A stretch of 24,932 bases of DNA from an uncultured Lachnospiraceae bacterium (GTDB taxonomy: Bacteria; Bacillota; Clostridia; Lachnospirales; Lachnospiraceae). The notes beneath the pieces are model-generated. The model had not been told where the DNA came from, ran no database searches, and saw only the letters and a program-made list of their open reading frames with translations. The stretch is from positions 1 to 24,932 of the forward strand of contig CAJUII010000046.1 of the NCBI GenBank assembly GCA_910586405.1, given 5' to 3'. Of the stretch, positions 14,055-21,982 are shown piece after piece. The translations under genes and the position numbers were made by a program. Position 1 is the stretch's first letter; the number at the start of each line of letters is the position of its first letter.

Positions 14055-14747
14055 ATGAGAAGAGGACGATTCCTCATGAACTTGCAGTTTTTCGCCGCAC
14101 CTGACAAGGGTGGAGGACTTGGAGGAGCTTCGGCTTCCGGCGCAACGCAGGGAACAGAGGGGCAGAACGAAAACCAGAATGCAGCAGTTCAAGGCGGAAA
14201 CCAGAACACAACAGTATCCCAGACGGCAGGGCAGGGTACGCAGCCGATTGACTATGCCAAGATACAGCAAATGCTTGACGGTACACTGGCAGCCAAGGAA
14301 GATATCGCGTTAAAGGCATATTTTAAGCAGCAGGGATTGAGCCAGCAGGAGGCAGAACAGGCAATGTCCGCATTTAAGGCGGAGAAGGCAAAAAAACAGC
14401 CTGATGTGAACGCGATTCAGACGCAGCTTGCGCAGGCGCAGGCACAGATTCGGCAGGCGCAGATTGAAAATGCGGCAGTGCTGGAAGCAGTCGGTATGGG
14501 AATTGATGTAAAGACAATCCCATATGTCCTGAAAATGGCAGATTTCAGCCAAGCAGCAGGGCAGGACGGAAAAATCAGCAACGAGGCAGTGAAGAATGCA
14601 CTCAATAAAGTGATTGAGGATGTGCCGCAGTTAAAGGTCCAGCCACAAGAAGGGGCAGGATTTCGGCAAGTCGGGAGTTCTTCAGGAGGAGGAACCCAGA
14701 ACCAGCCGGACGACAATGTACTTCGGCGTGCGTTTGGGCTGTCTTAA
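14055..14747 (+). CDS. capsid scaffolding protein
   Basis: The product has 230 residues from the ATG at 14055, chosen because TGGAGGT lies 7 bases upstream; the ATG at 14040 overlaps that site. Scaffold features are clear: an N-terminal MNLQFFA, a Gly/Gln/Asn-rich linker (about 18-60), a Gln/Ala-rich coiled coil (about 85-145) and a C-terminus ending NVLRRAFGLS, with a basic and aromatic tail that in the family contacts the coat. It directs procapsid assembly and leaves before DNA packaging. It lies directly before the coat gene. Confidence 0.85.
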   Translation: MRRGRFLMNLQFFAAPDKGGGLGGASASGATQGTEGQNENQNAAVQGGNQNTTVSQTAGQGTQPIDYAKIQQMLDGTLAAKEDIALKAYFKQQGLSQQEAEQAMSAFKAEKAKKQPDVNAIQTQLAQAQAQIRQAQIENAAVLEAVGMGIDVKTIPYVLKMADFSQAAGQDGKISNEAVKNALNKVIEDVPQLKVQPQEGAGFRQVGSSSGGGTQNQPDDNVLRRAFGLS

Positions 14748-14771
14748 TTTATCAACAAGGAGGAAATCGAA

Positions 14772-15656
14772 ATGGCAGTTTACGAATACGCCGAAAGTTT
14801 CACAAATTTATTGCAGGAGAAGTATGCAAAGCATCTGTGTTCAGATGCACTTACAAAGAGTAACCTACAGATTACATTCTTGAATACACAGACAATCAAG
14901 CTTCCAAGAATTACTTTGTCAGGGTACAAAGACCATACAAGGACACCGGGATTTAATGCCGGGACAATGGCAAATGATTGGGAACCAAAAAAGCTTGAGC
15001 ATGACAGAGATATTGAATTTTTTATTGATCCAATGGATATTGACGAGACAAATCTTACCCTCTCTATTGCAAATATCCAGAATACATTCGAGGAGGAGCA
15101 GGCAATTCCTGAGAAGGATTCTTACAGATACTCAAAACTCCATGCAGAGCTGACTACATTTGGGGGCAGGATTGACAGCACTGTCATCACGGCGGCTGTT
15201 TTTCTCGATGCGTTTGATGAAGAGATGAGCAGGATGGACGAGGCTGGTGTACCAGAAGAGGGGCGGCTGATTTATGTCACACCAGCAATGAATAAGATTG
15301 TTAAAAAAGCAGAAGGTTTGCAGCGCGTTGTAGATATTAGCACACCTTCCACTCTGAACCGCAAAGTACACAGCATTGATGATGTGGAGATCAAGATGGT
15401 GCCATCTGCCCGTATGAAAACAAGGTATGATTTCACTGATGGCTGTGTTCCAGCAGCGGACGCAAAGCAGATTAACTGGATTTTGATTCATCCCACATGT
15501 GTTGTCTGCCGTGATAAGTACAGTTATATCAAAGTATTTACGCCCGGGACGGATTCGCGGACGGCAGACGGTTATCTGTACCAGAACCGTAACTTTGGCG
15601 ACCTTTTCCTTTTAGAGCGGAAGGTAGAAGGCTGCGCAATGAATGTAGAAGCATGA
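14772..15656 (+). CDS. major capsid protein
   Basis: The product has 294 residues, with AAGGAGGAAATCGAA before the ATG. Its position after the scaffold, its length, and features such as MAVYEYAESFTNLLQEKY at the start, ANDWEPKKLEHDRDIEFFID in the middle and a C-terminal NFGDLFLLERKVEGC are typical of HK97-fold coat proteins of Firmicutes siphoviruses. Hundreds of copies build the icosahedral shell. No protease gene was seen, and the coat appears to be used without a large N-terminal delta domain since a separate scaffold is present. Confidence 0.88.
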   Translation: MAVYEYAESFTNLLQEKYAKHLCSDALTKSNLQITFLNTQTIKLPRITLSGYKDHTRTPGFNAGTMANDWEPKKLEHDRDIEFFIDPMDIDETNLTLSIANIQNTFEEEQAIPEKDSYRYSKLHAELTTFGGRIDSTVITAAVFLDAFDEEMSRMDEAGVPEEGRLIYVTPAMNKIVKKAEGLQRVVDISTPSTLNRKVHSIDDVEIKMVPSARMKTRYDFTDGCVPAADAKQINWILIHPTCVVCRDKYSYIKVFTPGTDSRTADGYLYQNRNFGDLFLLERKVEGCAMNVEA

Positions 15657-15669
15657 GGAGGAGATGGGC

Positions 15670-15978
15670 ATGAAGGCAGTCCTAGGAAATAAGGAATACT
15701 TTATTGATGAGAGCCAGAAGAAGCATTATGTGGACAGAGGGTATGATATCTGTGATGAGGATAATACCGTAATTGCATATGGGCGCAGAAAAACTGTTCC
15801 ATATGATGAATATGCAAAAGTGGTCCGCGAAATCAGTGAATTGAAAGAACAAATGCAAAGATTATCAGGTGAAAATGATGTACTCAGGCAGCAGATTTCT
15901 CAGGCAAAACAGTTCGCAGAGGAGGCAAACACAAAATCGTCTGGAAAAGCCAAACCCAAAGAAGAGACAGCAGGTTAA
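15670..15978 (+). CDS. small coiled-coil phage protein after the coat gene
   Basis: The product has 102 residues. The ATG at 15670 fits the GAGGAGGAG binding site (about 8 bases away) better than the ATG at 15664, which is too close. The N-terminal half looks like a small beta domain (KEYFIDESQKKHYVDRGYDI), and the rest is a heptad coiled coil (ELKEQMQRLSGENDVLRQQI) and a Lys-rich tail. It could be a head-decoration or connector accessory protein, from position only. Confidence 0.6.
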   Translation: MKAVLGNKEYFIDESQKKHYVDRGYDICDEDNTVIAYGRRKTVPYDEYAKVVREISELKEQMQRLSGENDVLRQQISQAKQFAEEANTKSSGKAKPKEETAG

Positions 15979-15988
15979 GGGGGACAGA

Positions 15989-16384
15989 ATGGTATATGAA
16001 CCTTATGCAGATACAGAATATTACCAAAAAGAATATGGAGGCAGCGCGATACCAAAGGAAGAACTTGTAAAACGTCTCAGGGTAGCAAGCAGGCATATTG
16101 ATGCGCTGACATACAACAGGATTGTGGGACGTGGGATTTCAAGTCTGACGGAATTTCAACAGGAAATCATCAGAGAGTCCTGCTGCCAGCAGGCAGACTT
16201 TGAATATGAAAATGCAGACATGATCGAGACTGCAATATCCTCATACAGCCTAAATGGAGTATCTGTACAATTCGGCAGTACATGGAATGTCATGGTGAAT
16301 AATGGTGTGGCGATGAGACGGGACACTTATCAACTGCTACAGCAGACAGGGCTGTGCTGCCGGCTTGCAGGAAGGAGATGGTGA
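15989..16384 (+). CDS. head-tail connector (DNA-packaging gp6/gp15-like)
   Basis: The product has 131 residues from the ATG at 15989, chosen because AAGGGGGACAG lies just upstream; a longer frame would run into the previous gene. The helical profile with LVKRLRVASRHIDALTYNRI and a following helix pair resembles the connector proteins that bind under the portal ring in HK97 (gp6) and SPP1 (gp15). The order portal, head, connector, closure, tail supports it. It ends 1 base before the next start. Confidence 0.7.
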   Translation: MVYEPYADTEYYQKEYGGSAIPKEELVKRLRVASRHIDALTYNRIVGRGISSLTEFQQEIIRESCCQQADFEYENADMIETAISSYSLNGVSVQFGSTWNVMVNNGVAMRRDTYQLLQQTGLCCRLAGRRW

Positions 16385-16385
16385 C

Positions 16386-16724
16386 GTGAAATATCCATGC
16401 CTTGTACCCGCAAGGCTCTGCAAAACGGAGATTCATGTGGAGATCGAGAGAGAAGGACTGGACAGGTATGGAGAACCTTATCCAAAAATGGTGCTGGATT
16501 TAAAATGTAATTTTCAGGATAAGGCAAAGACCATATTTACGGCGGAGAAAAAGGTGGTACAGATCACAGGTACGGCATTGTTTCCGGGCGATATCGCGCC
16601 AGAACTGCCGTCCATCAGCGGCGGGACAGTGACAGTGTTTGGCGTTCAGCGAAGGATTGCGCAGGGTACTAAGTCGAGAAATCCCGATGAGAGCGTTAAT
16701 TTTAGTAAATTGGAGGTGGTTTGA
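16386..16724 (+). CDS. head-closure / minor capsid protein (neck)
   Basis: The product has 112 residues from a GTG, with AAGGAGATGG upstream. It is beta-rich (EREGLDRYGEPYPKMVLDLK, VTVFGVQRRIAQGTKS), as in SPP1 gp16-type head-closure proteins and the minor capsid proteins that follow the connector in TP901-type phages. It overlaps the next gene by one base (TGATG). The assignment rests on position and secondary-structure pattern, not on a single motif. Confidence 0.6.
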   Translation: MKYPCLVPARLCKTEIHVEIEREGLDRYGEPYPKMVLDLKCNFQDKAKTIFTAEKKVVQITGTALFPGDIAPELPSISGGTVTVFGVQRRIAQGTKSRNPDESVNFSKLEVV

Positions 16725-17206
16725 TGTGGGCAAGTTCCACAGTGAGAATGAATTTTCCCTTGCTCAGACAGCTTACACAGACACAAATCAAAGCGCTGGA
16801 GGAGACTGCGGAGGCACTGCATACAGAAGTCGTGCAGGCGCAGGTTATTCCATTTGATGACCCAGAAGTTGTGGAAAGAAGAGTGTATGGAAAGCGGGGG
16901 CAGTTTGCCAAAAATGGAAGGGAATACAAGGGAAGGCTTGTCAAAGAAACTGTTCATGGCGGAGGAAATCTTCAAAATAACAGCACGTTTGTGGATTACA
17001 CCAATGTTCAGACAGGAAGGGCAGTCTTGTCATCTACGGCGCCTTATGCAAGGCGCCTTTATTTTCACCCAGAGTATCATTTTGACAAGGGAGAGAATCC
17101 AAATGCAAGAGGAAAATGGTATGAGGATTGGCTTCAAGGAGGAAAACATCAGGATTTTTGCCAGAAGGCTTTTGTCGAGAGCTACAGGAGAATAACAGAA
17201 TTATGA
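16724..17206 (+). CDS. minor capsid protein (Minor_capsid_2-like)
   Basis: The product has 160 residues from the ATG at 16724, with GGAGGT 6 bases upstream. The C-terminal block SSTAPYARRLYFHPEYHF, NARGKWYEDWLQGGK matches the minor-capsid-2 pattern known from lactobacillus and lactococcus phages, related in position to HK97 gp10. It would act at the head-tail junction. A stem-loop with a T-run (17038-17064) lies inside the gene. Confidence 0.75.
   Translation: MWASSTVRMNFPLLRQLTQTQIKALEETAEALHTEVVQAQVIPFDDPEVVERRVYGKRGQFAKNGREYKGRLVKETVHGGGNLQNNSTFVDYTNVQTGRAVLSSTAPYARRLYFHPEYHFDKGENPNARGKWYEDWLQGGKHQDFCQKAFVESYRRITEL
17038..17064 (+). other. terminator-like stem-loop inside a late gene
   Basis: GGCGCCTT (17038-17045) pairs perfectly with AAGGCGCC (17050-17057) over an ATGC loop and is followed by TTTATTTTC. 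It has the form of an intrinsic terminator but lies in the YARRLYF coding block of the minor-capsid-2-like gene, which itself is conserved at protein level, so the structure may be coincidental. Confidence 0.4.
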
Positions 17207-17607
17207 TGAGGTTAAGAGATATCAGGGATTATGTGGCATCGTTAGGGATTGCAGCAGACGATAACTGTTACTGCGGGAAGCTGGACGACAAAAAAGAAAA
17301 GTCCATAGGGACCTATTCGCTGAAAGGCAGGCAGCAGGGACAGATACCGATTGGAGGAACAAAAAACTCTTCTTACGGTGTAAAATCCATTTCTTTTCTG
17401 GTTCATTGGAATCATTCACCGACGGAGTCGGAGGAGGCCGCAAACGCTTTGCAGAACGCGCTGCTGTCCTGTAGGGACGCAGCAGTCAACGGACAGTCAA
17501 TCAAGTTTATATTTGTCACATATGATGAAGCTGTACCAGTCGATACAGATGAAAATGGCATTTATGAATATGTGATTGAATGTTTAGTCTATTATGAGAG
17601 GAGTTAA
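17203..17607 (+). CDS. minor capsid / tail terminator protein (Minor_capsid_3-like)
   Basis: The product has 134 residues; ATGATG at 17203-17208 overlaps the preceding stop, so translation is coupled. The binding site (AGGAG, about 12 bases away) is poor. The protein has an RLRDIRDYVASLGI start, KSISFLVHWNHSPTESEEAA in the middle and an ending DENGIYEYVIECLVYYER that fits minor-capsid-3 or tail-terminator proteins, which cap the tail tube and join it to the head. Confidence 0.7.
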   Translation: MMRLRDIRDYVASLGIAADDNCYCGKLDDKKEKSIGTYSLKGRQQGQIPIGGTKNSSYGVKSISFLVHWNHSPTESEEAANALQNALLSCRDAAVNGQSIKFIFVTYDEAVPVDTDENGIYEYVIECLVYYERS

Positions 17608-17610
17608 AGG

Positions 17611-18048
17611 ATGGCAGAAACAAGAACCGGCGTATATCCGGTATACGAAAACCAGTTTAAAGTCGGGGCAAGTAAGGAGACAGCAACCGGCATAGCAGAT
17701 ATGGAGACCTTCGGCGTGTCGTTTGACAATGGTGTTGAGGAGTGGAAACCGTTTGATCAGGGAGGGTGGTCAAGAAGGCTTCTGACAGCGAAGTCTGTTA
17801 CGATCAGCATCAATGGGAAGCGCAATGTCGGAGATCCCGGCAATGACTATATTGCGGGGCTTGCATTCTTGAACGGGAGAGCTGCGGAGGGATATCTTGG
17901 GTGGACTTTTCCCGATGGCACGCTTGTGGAGTTTGAAGGCTGCGTGTTTAACGTGACAAATATCGGCGCAGGGGATTCTACAGGAGTTGCTCCGCTTGAA
18001 TTTGAGGCATTGAGCAATGGAAAACCGAAGGTTACGCCGGCAGTATAA
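17611..18048 (+). CDS. major tail (tube) protein
   Basis: The product has 145 residues, with GAGAGGAGTTAAAGG upstream. A compact beta-rich protein with repeating aromatic and Gly-rich strands (SVTISINGKRNVGDPGNDYI, GTLVEFEGCVFNVTNIGAG). Length, fold pattern and place just before the tail chaperones and the tape measure mark it as the tail-tube subunit of a siphovirus. No sheath protein gene follows, which excludes a contractile tail. Confidence 0.85.
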   Translation: MAETRTGVYPVYENQFKVGASKETATGIADMETFGVSFDNGVEEWKPFDQGGWSRRLLTAKSVTISINGKRNVGDPGNDYIAGLAFLNGRAAEGYLGWTFPDGTLVEFEGCVFNVTNIGAGDSTGVAPLEFEALSNGKPKVTPAV

Positions 18049-18065
18049 AAAGGAGGACTTATATA

Positions 18066-18359
18066 GTGGCAAAGGTAGTTGATATCACAGATAAGCTAAG
18101 TTTCGATGAAAACCCAAAGATTAAGATAAAGGGTGTGGAGTATGAGGTAAATGCTGATGCAAGGACCATGCTTGAAATTATGGGATTATTTTCAAGCAAA
18201 GACCAGACAGCGGCAGCAGTTGAGGCATACGAAAAGTTGTACAGTGAAAAAGACCGTGAGGAAATCGACAAACTGCATCTTTCCTTTAGAGATTTTATGA
18301 AAGTGGTTGAAGCTTCAATGGACCTTGTGATAGGGGAGGAAAGCCGGGGAGAGCAGTGA
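18066..18359 (+). CDS. tail assembly chaperone, first frame (gpG-like)
   Basis: The product has 97 residues from a GTG with AAGGAGGACTT upstream. A small acidic helical protein (LSFRDFMKVVEASMDLVIGE near the end). In siphoviruses two overlapping frames between the major tail protein and the tape measure encode chaperones that coat the tape measure during tail building, the longer one made by ribosomal frameshift. This is the short product; the second frame follows in the +1 phase. Confidence 0.75.
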   Translation: MAKVVDITDKLSFDENPKIKIKGVEYEVNADARTMLEIMGLFSSKDQTAAAVEAYEKLYSEKDREEIDKLHLSFRDFMKVVEASMDLVIGEESRGEQ

Positions 18360-18372
18360 CCCGTACTATGAT

Positions 18373-18693
18373 TTGATAGAAGATTTTGACCTTGTTGTAG
18401 CTTCTTTTCAGACACAGTACGGGATTCGTTTGTCAAAGCAACTGGACACGATGAAATGGGATGAGTTTCAAGCCCTGCTCATTGGGATGGGACCAGACAC
18501 GCCGCTTGGAAGGATTATATCTGTCAGGGCAGAGGATGACAGGGAAGTATTGAAGTATTTTACGGCAGAGCAAAACAGGGTCAGGAATGAGTGGAGAACC
18601 AGACATCGAAAGGTAAATACATCACCAAAGGACAGAGACGATATTCTCGAACAGTTGAAGGACGCATTTATCAGGATGGCAGGAGGGGGTTAA
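18373..18693 (+). CDS. tail assembly chaperone, second frame (Gp15/gpGT-like), probably read by frameshift
   Basis: The frame is open from 18334 (after a TAG at 18331-18333) to 18693 in the +1 phase relative to the first chaperone. The first start codon in it is a TTG at 18373 with no ribosome binding site near. The sequence DPYYDLIEDFDLVVASFQTQ continues smoothly from before the TTG, and the middle (MKWDEFQALLIGMGPDTPLG) resembles the phage Gp15 family. A +1 or -2 frameshift between 18334 and 18359 joins it to the first frame, but I cannot identify the slippery site with confidence. I give the minimal frame from TTG. Confidence 0.7.
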   Translation: MIEDFDLVVASFQTQYGIRLSKQLDTMKWDEFQALLIGMGPDTPLGRIISVRAEDDREVLKYFTAEQNRVRNEWRTRHRKVNTSPKDRDDILEQLKDAFIRMAGGG

Positions 18694-18694
18694 A

Positions 18695-21556
18695 ATGGCT
18701 GTAAGCGTAGGAGATATCGTACTGAATCTGTTGGTAAACAGAAACGGCTTTGATCGTCAGATGCAGGGTATACAGGGGATTGCAAAAAAAGCAGGTATCG
18801 CCCTTGCGGCGGCGTTTTCCGTCTCTAAATTAGTAGAATTTGGCAGTAAATGTCTTGAGTTGGGTTCCGATCTTGCAGAAGTACAGAATGTGGTAGATGT
18901 CACATTTCCTGCAATGTCAAAGCAAGTTGACAAATTTGCCAAGAAGGCAGCAGCAGCTTTTGGATTGTCAGAAACGATGGCAAAGCAGTATACTGGAACC
19001 TTTGGCGCCATGGCAAAGGCTTTTGGCTTTACGGAAAAGCAGGCATACGACATGGGGACAACGCTGACAGGGCTTGCGGGGGATGTGGCTTCGTTCTACA
19101 ATCTTTCACAAGATGAGGCGTACACGAAACTAAAATCCGTTTTTACAGGTGAGACGGAGTCCCTCAAAGATCTCGGAATTGTGATGACGCAGACAGCGCT
19201 GGATGCCTATGCGCTGGCAAATGGCTGGGGAAAGACGACCGCTGCCATGTCAGAGACGGAGAAGGTAGCACTGCGTTACGCTTTTGTCCAGAAACAGCTT
19301 ACGCTGGCACAGGGTGACTTTGCAAGAACCTCTGACGGGTGGGCAAACCAAGTAAGAATCTTAAAACTACAGATGGATTCCATTATGGCAACTGTCGGTC
19401 AGGGGCTTATCAATCTCCTGACACCTGTGATCAAATTAATTAATACGGCAATCTCAAAATTAGCTACGCTTGCGAATGCATTCAAGTCACTGACAGAGCT
19501 TCTCACAGGGAACAAGTCCTCGCCGGGAGAAGGAATCACGGAGGCAGCAGAGGCGGCAGAGGGGCTTGAGAGTGCTGCCGAGGGGGCTGGAAACGCGGCG
19601 GAGAAGGCTGCCAAAAAGATGAAGGGACTGATGAGTTTTGACAAGCTCAATAACCAGACTGATAGTAAATCCGGTTCTGGTTCTGACACGGCGGGCAGCA
19701 GTGTGGACTTTGGCTCTCTGGCAGAGGGGGCGGATGAGGCGCAGGCGGCAGGACAGAAGATAAACCCTGTTCTTGACCGTATTATGAATCGGCTGAATGA
19801 ACTTGGAGATCTGTTTAAAAAAGGATTTAAGGCAGGACTCGGCGGCGATTTTGAGGCAAGCCTCAAAAGGACAAGACAGCATCTTGACAGAATCAGGGAC
19901 AGCTTGATTGACATTTTCACAGATCCGATGATTACAGCTTCAGCAAACCAATGCGCGGACAGGATAGCATATGCCTTGGGACAGGCGGCCGGGGCTTCTG
20001 TCAGTGTCGGTCAGACCATCATAGAAAATCTTGTCGGCGGAATAGATTTGTATCTAAAACAGAACAGCAAGTATATAAAAAAGCGTCTTGTTGGGATATT
20101 TGATGCAACAGGGGAAATTGCCGCGCTTGGCGGAAATTTTGCGGAGGCATTTGCGTATGTCTTTGAAGTATTCAGGGGAGATACAGCAAAGCAGTGTACG
20201 GCAGATATTATTGGGATTTTCAGTAATGCTTTCATGGGTGTTGTTCAACTTGGGCTTGCGTTTCAAAGAGATATATTCAACTGTATGGTACAACCCTTCA
20301 TAGATAATAAGGATAAAATCAGACAGGCACTGGAAAATACACTGAAACCGCTAGATACAGTTTTAGCGGTTCTGAATGCTTCTGTGAAGGAAACCTTTGA
20401 AAAGATATTTGAAGTATATGACACGGAGGTAAGACCGGCCTATGAAGGGATTGCAGACGGGATAAGCTCTTTTATGGGGACTGTGCTCGACTGCTATAAC
20501 CAGTATATTGCACCTGTGCTCGATGGGCTGGCAGAGAAGTTCAGTGAAGTGTGGCAGGGGCATGTCCAGCCTATGATTCATAAGGCAGTGGAGCTGTTTG
20601 GAAAATTAGCACAATGCATATCTGTCCTGTGGCAGAACGTTTTCGTGCCTTTTGCAGAGTGGCTGACGACAATGCTGGTACCCGCATTAGCACCGATCGC
20701 AAAAGTGGTCGGGGAGACATTTCTGAATGCATTCGGCGCACTGGCAGATGCAGTGAGTGGTGTTTTGAGTATTCTGGGCGGATTGATTGATTTTATCACG
20801 GGCGTTTTTTCATACGACTGGGAGAAATGCTGGTCTGGCATAGAGGCGGTTGTGGACGGCTTCAAAGAGGTCTTTGGGGCAATACTGGACGCTGTCGTGG
20901 GCAAAGCAAAAGGGTGCTTTAACATCTTGATAGAATCTGTAAATGGGTTTCTATCCCTGCTTGGAGGAAGCATTAAAAATACAGTGGATACAGCAAAAAA
21001 CCGCGGACAGGAAATGTTGGCATTTGTTTCGAATCTATTCAACAAAATGAAGGACAGCATCACGACAAAGATCAATGCTGCGAGAAATGCTGTGAAATCC
21101 GCAGTTGATGCCATCAAAGGCTTTTTTCATTTTGAGTGGAAGCTACCGCCCATCAAACTTCCACATTTTGAAATGACTGGAAAGTTCAGTCTGGACCCGC
21201 CGTCGGTGCCAAAGCTCGGTGTTAAATGGTATGCAAAAGGCGGCATTATCAGTTCTCCTACGCTGGCAATGATGGGGGAAAACAATAAAAGAGAGGCCGT
21301 TGTTCCGCTGGAGAGGAATCTCGAGTGGCGTGATGCAATTGCTAATAAGATTCTTGAAAAGACAGGCGTACAGGGAAGCACAGGAGGAGGGCTGACTGTA
21401 TCGGAGGCAAGAAGTATTATGATGGAGGCAGTGACTGTGTTTGCAGAAATCATTGCAGGCATTGAACTGAAAGCTACAATTGATCAAAGAGATGCGTACA
21501 GGGCGGTGGAAAAAGAGTTTCAGATCAGGAATAAACCAAAAGGAAAAAGGTTGTAA
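18695..21556 (+). CDS. tail tape measure protein
   Basis: The product has 953 residues, with AGGAGGGGGTTAAA before the ATG. The longest gene in the window, in the expected place. Helical and Ala-rich with hydrophobic stretches (about residues 20-40 and 660-710), a Gly/Ser/Ala-rich linker (about 280-350) and, near residue 850, AKGGIISSPTLAMMGE followed by REAVVPLE, a tape-measure C-terminal signature. It sets tail length (about 0.15 nm per residue, so roughly 140 nm here if the usual rule holds) and is delivered to the cell envelope on infection. Confidence 0.9.
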   Translation: MAVSVGDIVLNLLVNRNGFDRQMQGIQGIAKKAGIALAAAFSVSKLVEFGSKCLELGSDLAEVQNVVDVTFPAMSKQVDKFAKKAAAAFGLSETMAKQYTGTFGAMAKAFGFTEKQAYDMGTTLTGLAGDVASFYNLSQDEAYTKLKSVFTGETESLKDLGIVMTQTALDAYALANGWGKTTAAMSETEKVALRYAFVQKQLTLAQGDFARTSDGWANQVRILKLQMDSIMATVGQGLINLLTPVIKLINTAISKLATLANAFKSLTELLTGNKSSPGEGITEAAEAAEGLESAAEGAGNAAEKAAKKMKGLMSFDKLNNQTDSKSGSGSDTAGSSVDFGSLAEGADEAQAAGQKINPVLDRIMNRLNELGDLFKKGFKAGLGGDFEASLKRTRQHLDRIRDSLIDIFTDPMITASANQCADRIAYALGQAAGASVSVGQTIIENLVGGIDLYLKQNSKYIKKRLVGIFDATGEIAALGGNFAEAFAYVFEVFRGDTAKQCTADIIGIFSNAFMGVVQLGLAFQRDIFNCMVQPFIDNKDKIRQALENTLKPLDTVLAVLNASVKETFEKIFEVYDTEVRPAYEGIADGISSFMGTVLDCYNQYIAPVLDGLAEKFSEVWQGHVQPMIHKAVELFGKLAQCISVLWQNVFVPFAEWLTTMLVPALAPIAKVVGETFLNAFGALADAVSGVLSILGGLIDFITGVFSYDWEKCWSGIEAVVDGFKEVFGAILDAVVGKAKGCFNILIESVNGFLSLLGGSIKNTVDTAKNRGQEMLAFVSNLFNKMKDSITTKINAARNAVKSAVDAIKGFFHFEWKLPPIKLPHFEMTGKFSLDPPSVPKLGVKWYAKGGIISSPTLAMMGENNKREAVVPLERNLEWRDAIANKILEKTGVQGSTGGGLTVSEARSIMMEAVTVFAEIIAGIELKATIDQRDAYRAVEKEFQIRNKPKGKRL

Positions 21557-21562
21557 TGATAT

Positions 21563-21970
21563 ATGGCATATGGGGGATATTTATTTCGATTTGGGGATTA
21601 CACAATTCCCGGAAGGTACATAGATGCAGATGGTGTCAATATTGCACCGAATAGAAGGCTGGATCAAAATTCTTATTCAGACGGCGATGGCACATTACAG
21701 CGCAATACGTTGAAGCATACACGCACTACAGTTGAGTTTACGACAGGTACGCTGTACGAGAGTGAGATGGATGAGCTCACAGAAGGGATTGTAAGGAACT
21801 ATATCAATCCGCTGGAACGTGACGCCATGTGCAGTTATTACGATATGGAAAACAGGAGCTATAAAACAGGGCATTTTTACCTTGATTCAAATATGGAATG
21901 GAACCCCGGCGGAACGGCAGGGAATGAACTGCTTTATAAACCCTGCAAATTTTCATTTGTAGAATATTAG
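21563..21970 (+). CDS. distal tail-like protein (DUF6711-like)
   Basis: The product has 135 residues. Only a weak AAAAAGG lies upstream, at about 13 bases. The pattern YGGYLFRFGDYTIPGRYIDA, NTLKHTRTTVEFTTGTLYES and YKTGHFYLDSNMEWNPGG resembles a small family (DUF6711 in my memory) found between tape measure and tail-hub genes of clostridial phages, in the position of the distal tail protein that links the tube to the baseplate. The family number is from memory. Confidence 0.65.
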   Translation: MAYGGYLFRFGDYTIPGRYIDADGVNIAPNRRLDQNSYSDGDGTLQRNTLKHTRTTVEFTTGTLYESEMDELTEGIVRNYINPLERDAMCSYYDMENRSYKTGHFYLDSNMEWNPGGTAGNELLYKPCKFSFVEY

Positions 21971-21982
21971 GAGTGGCAGCAG

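Noticed and set aside
19399..19920. 173-codon antisense frame inside the tape measure gene
   Set aside because: Ser/Ala/Pro-rich shadow of the tape measure linker, with no start signals.
20343..20370. 7-bp hairpin (ACCGCTA with TAGCGGT) in the tape measure gene
   Set aside because: Short, no T-run and in the middle of coding sequence, so probably chance.
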